From positions 151,019 through 215,018 of the forward strand of contig CAJTDE010000003.1 of NCBI GenBank assembly GCA_910574835.1: DNA of 64,000 nt. Reading direction: 5' to 3'. A program made the position numbers and the translations under genes. The stretch comes from Clostridia bacterium. GTDB lineage: Bacteria > Bacillota > Clostridia > Lachnospirales > Lachnospiraceae. The notes under the pieces are model-generated. The model was not told where the DNA came from, searched no databases, and saw only the letters and a program-made list of their open reading frames with translations. Of the stretch, positions 55,044 to 63,463 are shown piece by piece. Numbering within the stretch: the stretch's first letter is position 1; each line of letters opens with the position of its first letter.

Positions 55044-56411
55044 TCATAAGATATGGGTCAGCTCTATCTCATCCCATTCAAAGGTTATCCGGTGAATGTC
55101 CTCATTTCCCACGCTGGTCCCCACATGAATCTCTATATATTCAAAGTCCTGAAATGCTTTTACCGCATGACGCTGATTCCTCCGGATACAGACCGCTTTC
55201 CCCGGAGACAGGGAAATCTTATTGCCCTCCAGGAGCAATTCTGCCCTTCCCTTGAGAACCGTCCAGATCTCATCTCTGTTCTCATGATAATGATAGCTGG
55301 AGTTCATACCGTCGTAGATCCGTATCTTCCTCGTCAGTGTAGACGTCTGCGGCGCCTCCGTATCATCCAGGGTTTCAAGCGTTCCCCATCTGCGTTCCTC
55401 AAACATGGGCCGCATATGAAAATCCGCTGTCAGCTCCTTTACCTTCGAAGCCTCACTTTTATCAGCCACCAAGATTCCGTCCGGACCCGCCGCAATCACC
55501 AAATCTCTTGTCCCCACTGCTACTACCGGAGCTTTTAATTCATTGATAATCTGGGTGTTTCTGCAGGTGTCGGACACCACTGCCCTTCCGACCGTATCGG
55601 TGCTCATCTGATCTGCCATAGCCTCCCAGGTGCCAAGATCCTTCCAAAAGCCCTGAAATTCCACAACTGCCAACTGTTCCGCCTTTTCCAGCACTTCATA
55701 GTCAAAGCTGATTTGAGGAAGTTTCTCATAGGACCGGCATAAGCCCTCATAATCTTCCGGCACTCCATAGGCTGCCCCGCGGTCCAGTATATCGCCAATC
55801 CGGACGCAGAATACGCCGCAGTTCCAAAGAGCACCCTTACACACAAGCTTCTCAGCCTCATCCGCCTTGGGCTTCTCCACAAATCCCTGCACTTTAAAAT
55901 AACCGTCCTTCCTCTCCCCGGGCAGTATATACCCGTATTTTGTTGCTGGATAAGAAGGCGCCGCTCCCAGCAATCCGATTTCCATGCCGGAGCGTTTTAC
56001 CACATCCCCCAGCTTCTTCACCGCCTCAAAATATGCGCCCTCCGTATAGGGATCTACCGGCATCAGGACCGCATAATCGCCCCGCCCTGCCCCCATACGG
56101 CTATGGATGTAAGCGCAGGACAGCAATACGGCTCCAAAGGTATCTCTTCTTGAAGGCTCTGCGGCAATCCTCGCTCCCGGAACCTGGCTTCGTATCAGTT
56201 CCGCCTGGCTTTCTCCCGCCGTAATTACGGTATAATCAGCTATTTTAGCTTCCGTGAGCTGTTCCCATACCCTTTGAAGCATGGAACACCGCTCCATAGA
56301 ATTTGTCTCACGATTCACCAGCTTCAGATACTGCTTGGGCCTCGTTTCGTTGGACAGCGGCCAAAGGCGTCTGCCCGTTCCGCCGGATAACAGACCATAA
56401 TACATCATCAT
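55044..56411 (-). CDS. manC: Mannose-1-phosphate guanylyltransferase with C-terminal cupin
   Basis: 455 aa. Nucleotidyltransferase signature LSGGTGRRLWPLSNETRPKQYLKL, then VMPVDPYTEGAYFEAVKKL, GYILPGE, VEKPKADEAEKLV and FDYEVLEKA. A C-terminal cupin (MNSSYHYHENRDEIWTVLKGRAELLLEG) recalls the isomerase half of bifunctional ManC. A separate manA is also present. Makes GDP-mannose. First gene of the GDP-fucose operon. Three in-phase ATGs; the first has GAGG 5 nt upstream. Confidence 0.94.
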   Translation of the reverse strand: MMMYYGLLSGGTGRRLWPLSNETRPKQYLKLVNRETNSMERCSMLQRVWEQLTEAKIADYTVITAGESQAELIRSQVPGARIAAEPSRRDTFGAVLLSCAYIHSRMGAGRGDYAVLMPVDPYTEGAYFEAVKKLGDVVKRSGMEIGLLGAAPSYPATKYGYILPGERKDGYFKVQGFVEKPKADEAEKLVCKGALWNCGVFCVRIGDILDRGAAYGVPEDYEGLCRSYEKLPQISFDYEVLEKAEQLAVVEFQGFWKDLGTWEAMADQMSTDTVGRAVVSDTCRNTQIINELKAPVVAVGTRDLVIAAGPDGILVADKSEASKVKELTADFHMRPMFEERRWGTLETLDDTEAPQTSTLTRKIRIYDGMNSSYHYHENRDEIWTVLKGRAELLLEGNKISLSPGKAVCIRRNQRHAVKAFQDFEYIEIHVGTSVGNEDIHRITFEWDEIELTHIL

Positions 56412-56443
56412 TTTTTCCTCGCTATCTTTTCGTTGCTTTTGTC

Positions 56444-56472
56444 AGTATAAACCTGTATATTAGAGTTAACAA
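56444..56472 (-). promoter_or_regulatory. Predicted promoter of the GDP-fucose operon
   Basis: TTGTTA (56467-56472) and TATACT (56444-56449) on the minus strand, 17-nt spacer, about 35 nt upstream of manC. It lies within the divergent region shared with the AraC-type gene. Confidence 0.65.
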
Positions 56473-56547
56473 GTGAAGATGTTGCTCAAAATAGGTATTA
56501 TATTGCTGTCCGCTGCATGTATCACATTCGAAAGGAGCCGTACATTC

Positions 56548-57417
56548 TTGAAAAATTATTTTGACAAATTTCCGGATTCTTATATGGAAAGCTCTCGGCG
56601 CATGATTCAGACCCCCAGCTCTTTTGCCCGTTCCGCACTCTTTTATGTGCAGGAAACAGGTTATCTGAAGCTGCGTGAAAGCCATCTTGCCCGGCGCAAA
56701 AACCTGGAGTCTTTTCTCGTGGTTCTTGTCCTTTCCGGCAGCGGAACACTGATGTACCGGGACGCCTCCTACCCCTTAAGCAAAGGCTCCTGCTTTTTTA
56801 TTGACTGCATGGCTCCCTACTATCATCAGAGCAGCAGCTCCGATCCCTGGGAACTTATCTGGGTTCACTTCAATGGTTCCAGCTCTTCGCAGTATTACAA
56901 ATACTTTTCTTCCAAAAGCGCACCTGCTTTTTATCCTCAGGCTTTTCCGGAGCTTCAAGAGTCCTTAGAACATTTGCTGGAGGTCAACGCGGATTCCGAT
57001 CTCTCCGCCGAGATTTCTTCCTCCGGACTGATAGTAGAGATTCTTTCCCTGCTCCTCCTGGATATCACGGAGCACCGGGCCAAAAAGCGCCCCGGCCAGC
57101 AGAAAATGGCTCAGGTGCGCCATTATCTGGATGAGCATTATACGGAGAAGTTTTCTCTGGATGCTCTTTCGGATCAGTTTTTTATCAGCAAGTTTCACCT
57201 CTCCAGAGAGTTTCGCTCCCTTTTTGGGATTACCCTGAATCATTACGTCATTGCCAAGCGCATTACCCTGGCCAAAAAGCTTCTTCGTTTTTCCGATTAC
57301 ACCCTTGAAGAGATTGCGGAAAGCTGCGGCTTTTATGATGCCAGCTACCTTAACCGACAATTTAAAAAGTCAGAAGGCATCCGCGCTTCTGACTTTCGCA
57401 AAAAATGGATCAATTAA
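56548..57417 (+). CDS. AraC-family transcriptional regulator
   Basis: 289 aa from the TTG at 56548, which has AAAGGAG 10 nt upstream. The open frame extends 25 codons further but encodes an unlikely lead. The N-terminal cupin-like sensor has LSGSGTLMYRDASYPLSKGSCFFID and WELIWVHFNG. The C-terminal domain has two helix-turn-helix motifs (FSLDALSDQFFISKFHLSREFRSLFG and YTLEEIAESCGFYDASYLNRQFKKSEG). The sensor half is typical of carbohydrate-responsive members. Target unknown: manC lies divergent, and the SGNH gene convergent with an 8-nt overlap. Confidence 0.9.
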   Translation: MKNYFDKFPDSYMESSRRMIQTPSSFARSALFYVQETGYLKLRESHLARRKNLESFLVVLVLSGSGTLMYRDASYPLSKGSCFFIDCMAPYYHQSSSSDPWELIWVHFNGSSSSQYYKYFSSKSAPAFYPQAFPELQESLEHLLEVNADSDLSAEISSSGLIVEILSLLLLDITEHRAKKRPGQQKMAQVRHYLDEHYTEKFSLDALSDQFFISKFHLSREFRSLFGITLNHYVIAKRITLAKKLLRFSDYTLEEIAESCGFYDASYLNRQFKKSEGIRASDFRKKWIN

Positions 57418-58873
57418 ATTTCTTTTGTTTTTTGTAATGGAACCCTACTGCCAGTACAGCCACAAGAAGCGCTGCTCCTTCCACTGCCCATTTCCACAGT
57501 TCCTGCCCCATCCACATATGGCAGTTCTCGCTGACAATCTCTACGGTACAGGCTCTTTCCACACTGCTTCTCGCTGTCTCGTACATCTGGCTTCTCTGCT
57601 CCTTTGTGGTCTTATACCATTCTTTATAGGCTGCATCCACATCCTCCTGACTGGCTGTGCTCTCCTCCCGGGCCGCCCTATGTAAAACGGAACGATACTC
57701 CGCAGAGCTTCTATGCCATTTCTGATTTAAAACCTCAATATCCTTTGCCGCCATCTGTCCGGGATTCCAGTCGTAGCTGGCCAGATTGACTCCCTGTGCA
57801 AGCTGGGCGCCCGTAAAGACATCTATCTTTACGCGATTCATATAAACCGTATAACGCAGCTCCGGCCGAAGCCCTTCGATCTGCAGTGTTTCGCGGCTTA
57901 TTCCTTCCAACATTCCAATGTATTCATTTGCTTCCTTTACCTCCAGCGGAACTGCCAACGGAAGGCTCTGAGGCTGATAAGAAAATTCCATGTAGCTGTC
58001 TCCTTTTCGCTTAAGCCCTCTTACCTGTGCATTTTCCGCCAATGCATCGCCGTTTTTCAAAATGCGGACAGACGCCACATCATTGTCTGCGCCCTGCTGA
58101 TATAGAAAAAAATAACCTGCCAAGGCATTTCCGACTCCGTTTGGATGAATATTGTCATCCATTGTCAGAGTGGCGTCTTGATCCTCCTTCTGCAATAAGG
58201 AAGTAACCCAAAGCATGGGTGTGTGCAAATCAATATAATGGGTGCCTAACGTGTCAGCCAAATTCTCCAGCTTCACTATATATTCACGAATACTGTCATC
58301 AACACGCAGATACATCTGGCCATCCTCCAAGTAATTAGAACTTCTGGTCTGATCAAATGGGGTAGGCGCAGCCAAAATAATATCCTCACTCTTCAATCCA
58401 TGTTCTTTCAAAAGCTCTGTCAATTCCTGAATATTTTCAATATATTCCTCTGTTGCGGTTCCTGTCAGAGCTTCATTCATGCCAAACATAATAACCGCTT
58501 TTGTAATTCCCTCCAGCTCGGCATCATAGATGCCCCATTCTCCCCGATAGAGCTTTAAGGCGTCTGCCGCTGTGTAAGAGCCTACGCCGAGATTGCGAAA
58601 TTCCAGCTCCCATTGAGGATAGCGGGTAATATAATAATTATATAAAAATTCCTGATAACTGACGCCGGAATACTCCACATGTGTGATACTGTCTCCGATA
58701 AATCCTACAACGTCTCCATCTTCAAAAAGAAACTCCTCCTTGGGCAGCTCCAATTCTCCGACTTCTGCTTCTGTCTCCGATTCCTGCTCAGATGCCGAAA
58801 CCTCTTTTCCCGAAGACAAAATAAGCATCCAAAAAATCGCTAATCCAAACGCCATCCATTTTTTTCTTTTCAT
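57410..58873 (-). CDS. Exported SGNH/GDSL hydrolase with C-terminal membrane anchor (copy 1)
   Basis: 487 aa. Signal peptide about 1-27. Esterase block I is GFIGDSITHV (Ser62), block III-like is MFGMNEA, and block V is DDNIHPNG (Asp/His of the triad). The middle ends with a beta-rich domain about 280-380 and a helical region. One C-terminal membrane helix plus a basic tail (AALLVAVLAVGFHYKKQKKFN) follows. Probably a surface carbohydrate or lipid esterase facing outward. GAGGAG 4 nt upstream of the ATG. Same architecture as the 59541 gene. Confidence 0.85.
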   Translation of the reverse strand: MKRKKWMAFGLAIFWMLILSSGKEVSASEQESETEAEVGELELPKEEFLFEDGDVVGFIGDSITHVEYSGVSYQEFLYNYYITRYPQWELEFRNLGVGSYTAADALKLYRGEWGIYDAELEGITKAVIMFGMNEALTGTATEEYIENIQELTELLKEHGLKSEDIILAAPTPFDQTRSSNYLEDGQMYLRVDDSIREYIVKLENLADTLGTHYIDLHTPMLWVTSLLQKEDQDATLTMDDNIHPNGVGNALAGYFFLYQQGADNDVASVRILKNGDALAENAQVRGLKRKGDSYMEFSYQPQSLPLAVPLEVKEANEYIGMLEGISRETLQIEGLRPELRYTVYMNRVKIDVFTGAQLAQGVNLASYDWNPGQMAAKDIEVLNQKWHRSSAEYRSVLHRAAREESTASQEDVDAAYKEWYKTTKEQRSQMYETARSSVERACTVEIVSENCHMWMGQELWKWAVEGAALLVAVLAVGFHYKKQKKFN

Positions 58874-58965
58874 AAAACTCCTCTTTTCCTCTGCAGCTGT
58901 CCACAAGCTTCTTCTTACATCCTCCTCCTTCTCTTATCATTTCTAATAGCTTCTAGTATATCCAG

Positions 58966-58994
58966 AAAAGGGATATGCAACAAGGCATATCCCT
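58966..58994 (-). terminator. Probable terminator after the fucose mutarotase gene
   Basis: AGGGATATGC (58969-58978) and GCATATCCCT (58985-58994) form a perfect 10-bp stem with a 6-nt loop, followed by only a short T-run on the minus strand. Located 44 nt past the fucU stop. Confidence 0.6.
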
Positions 58995-59037
58995 AAAAGC
59001 TAAGAATTATTAAGAATCTAATTCGTTTTTGTTAAGA

Positions 59038-59478
59038 TTATTCTACAACAACACCCTTTTGAAGCATAATATTTGCATACAGAGCCTTCTCGCCTGTAGC
59101 GATAATGGCATAAACCTTCTTTGCCTCGTCATAGAATGCGAAACGCTCAATATTGCCTACACAGTCCGCTCCCCGTTTATCATACTTTGCTATAATCTCC
59201 TTATAAGTGTCCCAAATAGGCGTTTCCACCTGATCGCCCGGTACTACTTCCATCAGATTCACAGGATGTTCTACATAGGTGTCCAGCGGGAACAGCTTTA
59301 AGATCGCGTCCAAAAGCTCGGGGACTCCGTGTCCGTCACAGCGGATCACTATCGCGTCCTTTCCCATTGACTCTGCCGGGAAATTACCGTCTGAAATCAC
59401 CAATCGATCTCCATGTCCCATCTCGCACAAAACCATCAAAAGCTCCGGTGACAAAATTTGCGGAATACCTTTTAACAT
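59038..59478 (-). CDS. fucU: L-fucose mutarotase / RbsD-FucU family protein
   Basis: 146 aa. MLKGIPQILSPELLMVLCEMGHGDRLVISDGNFPAES with the catalytic His in MGHGD, IRCDGHGVPELLDAILKLFPLD and FAFYDEAKKVYAIIATGE are FucU-type motifs. Interconverts sugar anomers. The RCDG and ATGE segments favour fucose over ribose (RbsD). It lies between two SGNH hydrolases and downstream of a sugar ABC transporter. Confidence 0.88.
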   Translation of the reverse strand: MLKGIPQILSPELLMVLCEMGHGDRLVISDGNFPAESMGKDAIVIRCDGHGVPELLDAILKLFPLDTYVEHPVNLMEVVPGDQVETPIWDTYKEIIAKYDKRGADCVGNIERFAFYDEAKKVYAIIATGEKALYANIMLQKGVVVE

Positions 59479-59540
59479 ATGCTGCTACCTCCATATCTTT
59501 ATTTTATTTTCAAACTGCAGTTCTAGGCTGCGGTTTGGGT

Positions 59541-61097
59541 TCAATATAATTTTTTCTTATTCTTTCTTTTCCGTTTTCTTACTTTTTTACTTCTCTTTTT
59601 CTTACCCAGATATCTGCTCAGACTGATAGCTGCGATCAGAGTAAAACCAACTGAGACTGCGAACCACTTGATTCTGTTCAGCTCTTGCTCTTTCTCCCCT
59701 GCCAGCGAAGCTTTTTGTATTTTTTTCCGGACTTCCTTTGCACTCTTTTCTGCTGCGGCTTTTTTCGCCTCCGCTCTCTCCTGCTCCAGCTCCTGAACCG
59801 TACAGCCTTCCCGAACTACGGACATCGGGAGTATTCTTCCTGCGGCTTCCTGCGCCAATGCATACATTTCCTCCCGCAGCTTCGTATCATTTGCTCTCCA
59901 GCTTTCATATGCGGCCTGAATCTCTTCCTTTGTATAGCCGGCCTGCCCGAACTCAATCCACATTGCGCGATGTTCCGCAAGCTTTTGATGAAGCCTGCGG
60001 TTGATGTCTTTTAACTCTTGGGAGATCTCCTGCAACGGATGCGTCTCTGAAAATGCAAGGTTCACTCCTTCTGCCAGCTCGCTGCCCGTATAAGTTCCAA
60101 GCTCGTTCTCTCCTATATAAACCTTATAAAAAGTGTCGCTCACAAGCCCTTCCACCATAAGCGGTTCCTGATATAAAGCCTCCGCCTGAGGATAAAGCTC
60201 CGGATATTCCCGAAGCTCTTCTGTCAAAGCTGTCGGCAGAGTATCAGCCTTCATCACCCAGCTGATTCCTTTTTCTCCTCTGTAAAGATCCGCAATCTCT
60301 CCCCTGGCCGTCCAAGCTTCTCCTTCTTCCGGCACCAAGATCCCTGCCTCCAGGTCCAATCCTCCCTGGGCCTGTAAAATATAATATGATATAAGCATTT
60401 GGCCTGCCGCACTGGGGTGAATACAGTCTCCCCTTGTCAGCGTATTATTTGGATTCTCTTTTTGAATCTCCTTTGTCAGCTCCACCATAGGGGTATGCAG
60501 GTCAATGTAACGGGTACCCCACTCCTCTGTTTTCTCCGCAAGCTGATTCGCATACGCTGCAAGTAAATCATCGATCAACTGATAGGGATTGCCCCTTCTG
60601 TCATAGTTCAAGGCGCACGTATCATCATAGGGAGTAGGAGACAGTACCAAGATGTCCTCCCCTTTCAGCCCTTCCGCCTTCAGTTTGTCAATAAGCGCTT
60701 CCATCCCTCGCAGGTATTCCTCTGCCGGGACTTTATTAAGGGCCTCATTCATTCCAAGCATAACGATTGCTTTGTTAATGCCTTGAAAGGCCGGGTCCGG
60801 ATCGTAAATGTTCAAAACATCTTCGGCCGTATAGCCGGCAGTGCCCAAATTGCGAAACTCTATCTTTCGCTCCGGAAACCGGCTTAGATAATAGTCATAT
60901 AAAGCCTCTATATAGCTGATCGGCCCGTATTGCACATGGGTAATGCTGTCTCCAATCACACCAACCACATCGCCGTCCTCATAAAAAGGAAATGCGGCCT
61001 CTCCATTTTGACGCGCAAAAACTTTTATTCTACTGCAAAGACAGAGAGCGCTTAACAGGAACAATAGTCCTTTCACTCTTTTAAATGGTTCCTTCAT
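59541..61097 (-). CDS. Exported SGNH/GDSL hydrolase with C-terminal membrane anchor (copy 2)
   Basis: 518 aa. Signal peptide about 1-29. Esterase block I is GVIGDSITHV (Ser51), block III-like MLGMNEA, and block V RGDCIHPSA. A beta domain follows, then a long charged helical stalk (RAEAKKAAAEKSAKEVRKKIQKA), a membrane helix and a strongly basic end (KKKRSKKVRKRKRKNKKK). Paralogue of the 57410 gene, clearly alignable over the catalytic domain. ATG at 61097 chosen, GGAGG 7 nt upstream. Confidence 0.85.
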   Translation of the reverse strand: MKEPFKRVKGLLFLLSALCLCSRIKVFARQNGEAAFPFYEDGDVVGVIGDSITHVQYGPISYIEALYDYYLSRFPERKIEFRNLGTAGYTAEDVLNIYDPDPAFQGINKAIVMLGMNEALNKVPAEEYLRGMEALIDKLKAEGLKGEDILVLSPTPYDDTCALNYDRRGNPYQLIDDLLAAYANQLAEKTEEWGTRYIDLHTPMVELTKEIQKENPNNTLTRGDCIHPSAAGQMLISYYILQAQGGLDLEAGILVPEEGEAWTARGEIADLYRGEKGISWVMKADTLPTALTEELREYPELYPQAEALYQEPLMVEGLVSDTFYKVYIGENELGTYTGSELAEGVNLAFSETHPLQEISQELKDINRRLHQKLAEHRAMWIEFGQAGYTKEEIQAAYESWRANDTKLREEMYALAQEAAGRILPMSVVREGCTVQELEQERAEAKKAAAEKSAKEVRKKIQKASLAGEKEQELNRIKWFAVSVGFTLIAAISLSRYLGKKKRSKKVRKRKRKNKKKLY

Positions 61098-61143
61098 TCC
61101 GGTTCCTCCGCTTCCATATTCCGTCTTGCAGATAGTATATCCG

Positions 61144-61171
61144 AAAAAAGGGCACACCGCAAGGTGTGCCC
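61144..61171 (-). terminator. Terminator of the sugar ABC transporter operon
   Basis: GGGCACACC and GGTGTGCCC pair perfectly with a 4-nt loop, and six T follow on the minus strand (61144-61149). Lies just past the binding-protein stop. Confidence 0.9.
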
Positions 61172-61186
61172 CAAATTCCCAAAAGC

Positions 61187-62347
61187 TTAGTCGTAAAGGT
61201 TCTGTGCGATCTCCGGATCGTTCATATTTTCAGCGGTGTACCACTGGCATCCGGTGTCAACATCAGATACGGTCTCGCCGTTTGCTGCTGCTACCAGAGC
61301 GTCGATAAGTGCTGCGCCCATAGCTACAGGAGCCTGAGTAATAGCGCCTAAGAAAGTTCCGTCTGCAACGGCTGCCTTAATAGCTGCACCGGAGTCAAAG
61401 CCTGCTGCAATAACCTGATCCTCGCCTGTACCGAACTTGTTCAGGTTCTCATTACCGGTAATCATACCCTCTGCGGAGTGCTGATTGGAACCATAAACAG
61501 CAATGGTATCAGCCTTGTTAAGCAGAGTCTGGCAGTCAGTTGCGGAAAGAGCGGAGTCAACGCTTGCAGGAACAAGAACTTCGATCTCTACATCAGCGCC
61601 GTCAGTCTTCTCACACTTGGAATCATCAATAAATCTCTGGTTTCCAACTACAGTTGCAGTCTTGCCGTCTGCTACAACCAGCTCAGCAATCTTGTCAACA
61701 AAGCCCAAGCCACGGTTTACAACGGATTCAGAAGTAGCATCCTGGCTCAGAACGCCGATACGTACTGTTCCGGTTGCATTGGCAACACGATCCTTAATAG
61801 CCTCATAAACCTTCTCTGCCGCCATCTCACCAGCTGCATAGTTGTCAGTTGCACAGTTTGCTAATACGGAACCTTCCGGAGCTTCCGGAACACCGGAGTC
61901 GAATCCGATAATCGGAATACCTGCATCGAGAGACTGCTGAAGCAGATCAGTTACGGACTTGGTATCCAGAGCTGCCAGGCCGATTGCCTTCGGTTTCTGA
62001 TTGATTGCATTGCTCAGCATGTTAACCTGGTCTGCAATATCAGACTCGGTAGCCGGTCCAACAAAGTTAATGGTAACACCCAGCTCATCCGCTCTGTCCT
62101 GAGCGCCCTTCAATACTGCCTGCCAGTACTGATGCTGGAATCCCTTGGAAACGATCTCAAAATGCATACCTTCTGCGCCTGCGGGAGCTTCTGCGTCATC
62201 TCCCTCTGCCGGTGCCTCAGCAGGTGCTTCTGTTTCTTCCTCAGCCGGTGCCTCAACGGGAGCTTCTGCTTCCTTGCTGCCGCAGCCTGCCAACAGGGTT
62301 GCTACCATTGCTGCACTGAGCAATGCTGCTAAAAGTTTCTTTTTCAT
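61187..62347 (-). CDS. Sugar ABC transporter substrate-binding lipoprotein (RbsB type)
   Basis: 386 aa. Signal peptide with lipobox LLAGC (Cys about 22), a Glu/Ala/Pro repeat linker, and a periplasmic-binding-protein type 1 domain (QYWQAVLKGAQDRADELGVTINF, IGFDSGVPEAPEGSVLANCATDNYAAG, YGSNQHSAEGMITGNENLNK). Binds a pentose or hexose such as ribose, xylose or fucose; the ligand cannot be fixed. Last gene of the transporter operon. Confidence 0.92.
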   Translation of the reverse strand: MKKKLLAALLSAAMVATLLAGCGSKEAEAPVEAPAEEETEAPAEAPAEGDDAEAPAGAEGMHFEIVSKGFQHQYWQAVLKGAQDRADELGVTINFVGPATESDIADQVNMLSNAINQKPKAIGLAALDTKSVTDLLQQSLDAGIPIIGFDSGVPEAPEGSVLANCATDNYAAGEMAAEKVYEAIKDRVANATGTVRIGVLSQDATSESVVNRGLGFVDKIAELVVADGKTATVVGNQRFIDDSKCEKTDGADVEIEVLVPASVDSALSATDCQTLLNKADTIAVYGSNQHSAEGMITGNENLNKFGTGEDQVIAAGFDSGAAIKAAVADGTFLGAITQAPVAMGAALIDALVAAANGETVSDVDTGCQWYTAENMNDPEIAQNLYD

Positions 62348-62447
62348 TTCAAATCCTCCTTTAATATTATAAAGTTTTTTATGTTAACCGCATCCATAGG
62401 AGTACGGTAAACAGCGTAGAAAGTAATTAAGTTTACAGGAACCGTCT

Positions 62448-63449
62448 CTAGGCCAGCTTGCGGTTCTTCCATACATCAAAGAATACTGCTACAATCAATA
62501 CCAAACCAATAATAATCTGCTGGTTATTTGCCTGAAGTCCGATGTAGGGAAGTCCTGTCTGAAGCACAGACATAATAAACACTCCCAAAATCGTTCCTGC
62601 TATAGAACCGGAACCGCCGCTCATGGAGGTCCCTCCTATAATGGCTCCGCCAATCGCATTCAGCTCAATTCCTGCACCTGCACCCGGAGCCAGAGCCTGG
62701 AATGTGGTTGCATAGGCAATTCCTCCCAGTCCGGTGAAAAGTCCCGAAATGATATACGCTGCCATCTGATACTTTACCACATTCACACCGGACAAACGTG
62801 TCGCTTCCTTATTGCTTCCAATCGCAATAATGTAGCGGCCTATCTTTGTCTTATTCAATACAATACTCATTAAGATTGCTAAAATCAAGACCCAAATAAA
62901 TCCAATGGGTATCTTTGTACCGCCTATATCAATCTTAAAGATGCTTCTTACCCATCCCTGAGCAGTTGCGGCAGCCGGCCAGGTCACACTCATATTCTTG
63001 GTTGCCACGGACCCCATGCCTCTTGCAATCATCATGGTACACAGCGTTGCCAAAAAGGGCGGAATCTCTCCTTTTGCTACAAGGATTCCATTGATAATTC
63101 CCATCAAAATCCCGCAAAGAACCGTAAACAGAAGCCCTACCCCTACAGGCATACCTTTCTGTACAATCAGATAACCGCCGATCAATCCATAGCAGACCAT
63201 ACCTGCGCCAATGGAAAGGTCCACACCTCCGGTAATCAGACAAAAAGTTACTCCGATTCCCAGAAGCGCCAGATAATATGTATAATCCATAATACTCAGA
63301 ATTGTTGCATACTGCCGGAATGCAGGGCTTGCCGCGCTAAAAAACAAAACCAAAAGAATAAGCACTAACACAACAACAATTTTCTGAACTCCAATAGCTC
63401 TCACAAGTGGATTGTCTGTAAAAGCATTTCCTTTTTTCTTGTCTGTCAT
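62448..63449 (-). CDS. Sugar ABC transporter permease (RbsC type)
   Basis: 333 aa with about eight to ten membrane helices. FCLITGGVDLSIGAGM, GIINGILVAKGEIPPFLATLCTMMIARG, AIGSNKEATRLSGVNVVKYQMAAYIISGLFTGLGG and GAIIGGTSMSGGSGSIAGTILGV are RbsC signatures. Transports the sugar bound by the 61187 lipoprotein. 14 nt after the ATPase gene. Confidence 0.93.
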   Translation of the reverse strand: MTDKKKGNAFTDNPLVRAIGVQKIVVVLVLILLVLFFSAASPAFRQYATILSIMDYTYYLALLGIGVTFCLITGGVDLSIGAGMVCYGLIGGYLIVQKGMPVGVGLLFTVLCGILMGIINGILVAKGEIPPFLATLCTMMIARGMGSVATKNMSVTWPAAATAQGWVRSIFKIDIGGTKIPIGFIWVLILAILMSIVLNKTKIGRYIIAIGSNKEATRLSGVNVVKYQMAAYIISGLFTGLGGIAYATTFQALAPGAGAGIELNAIGGAIIGGTSMSGGSGSIAGTILGVFIMSVLQTGLPYIGLQANNQQIIIGLVLIVAVFFDVWKNRKLA

Positions 63450-63463
63450 CGTCTTACTCCCTC

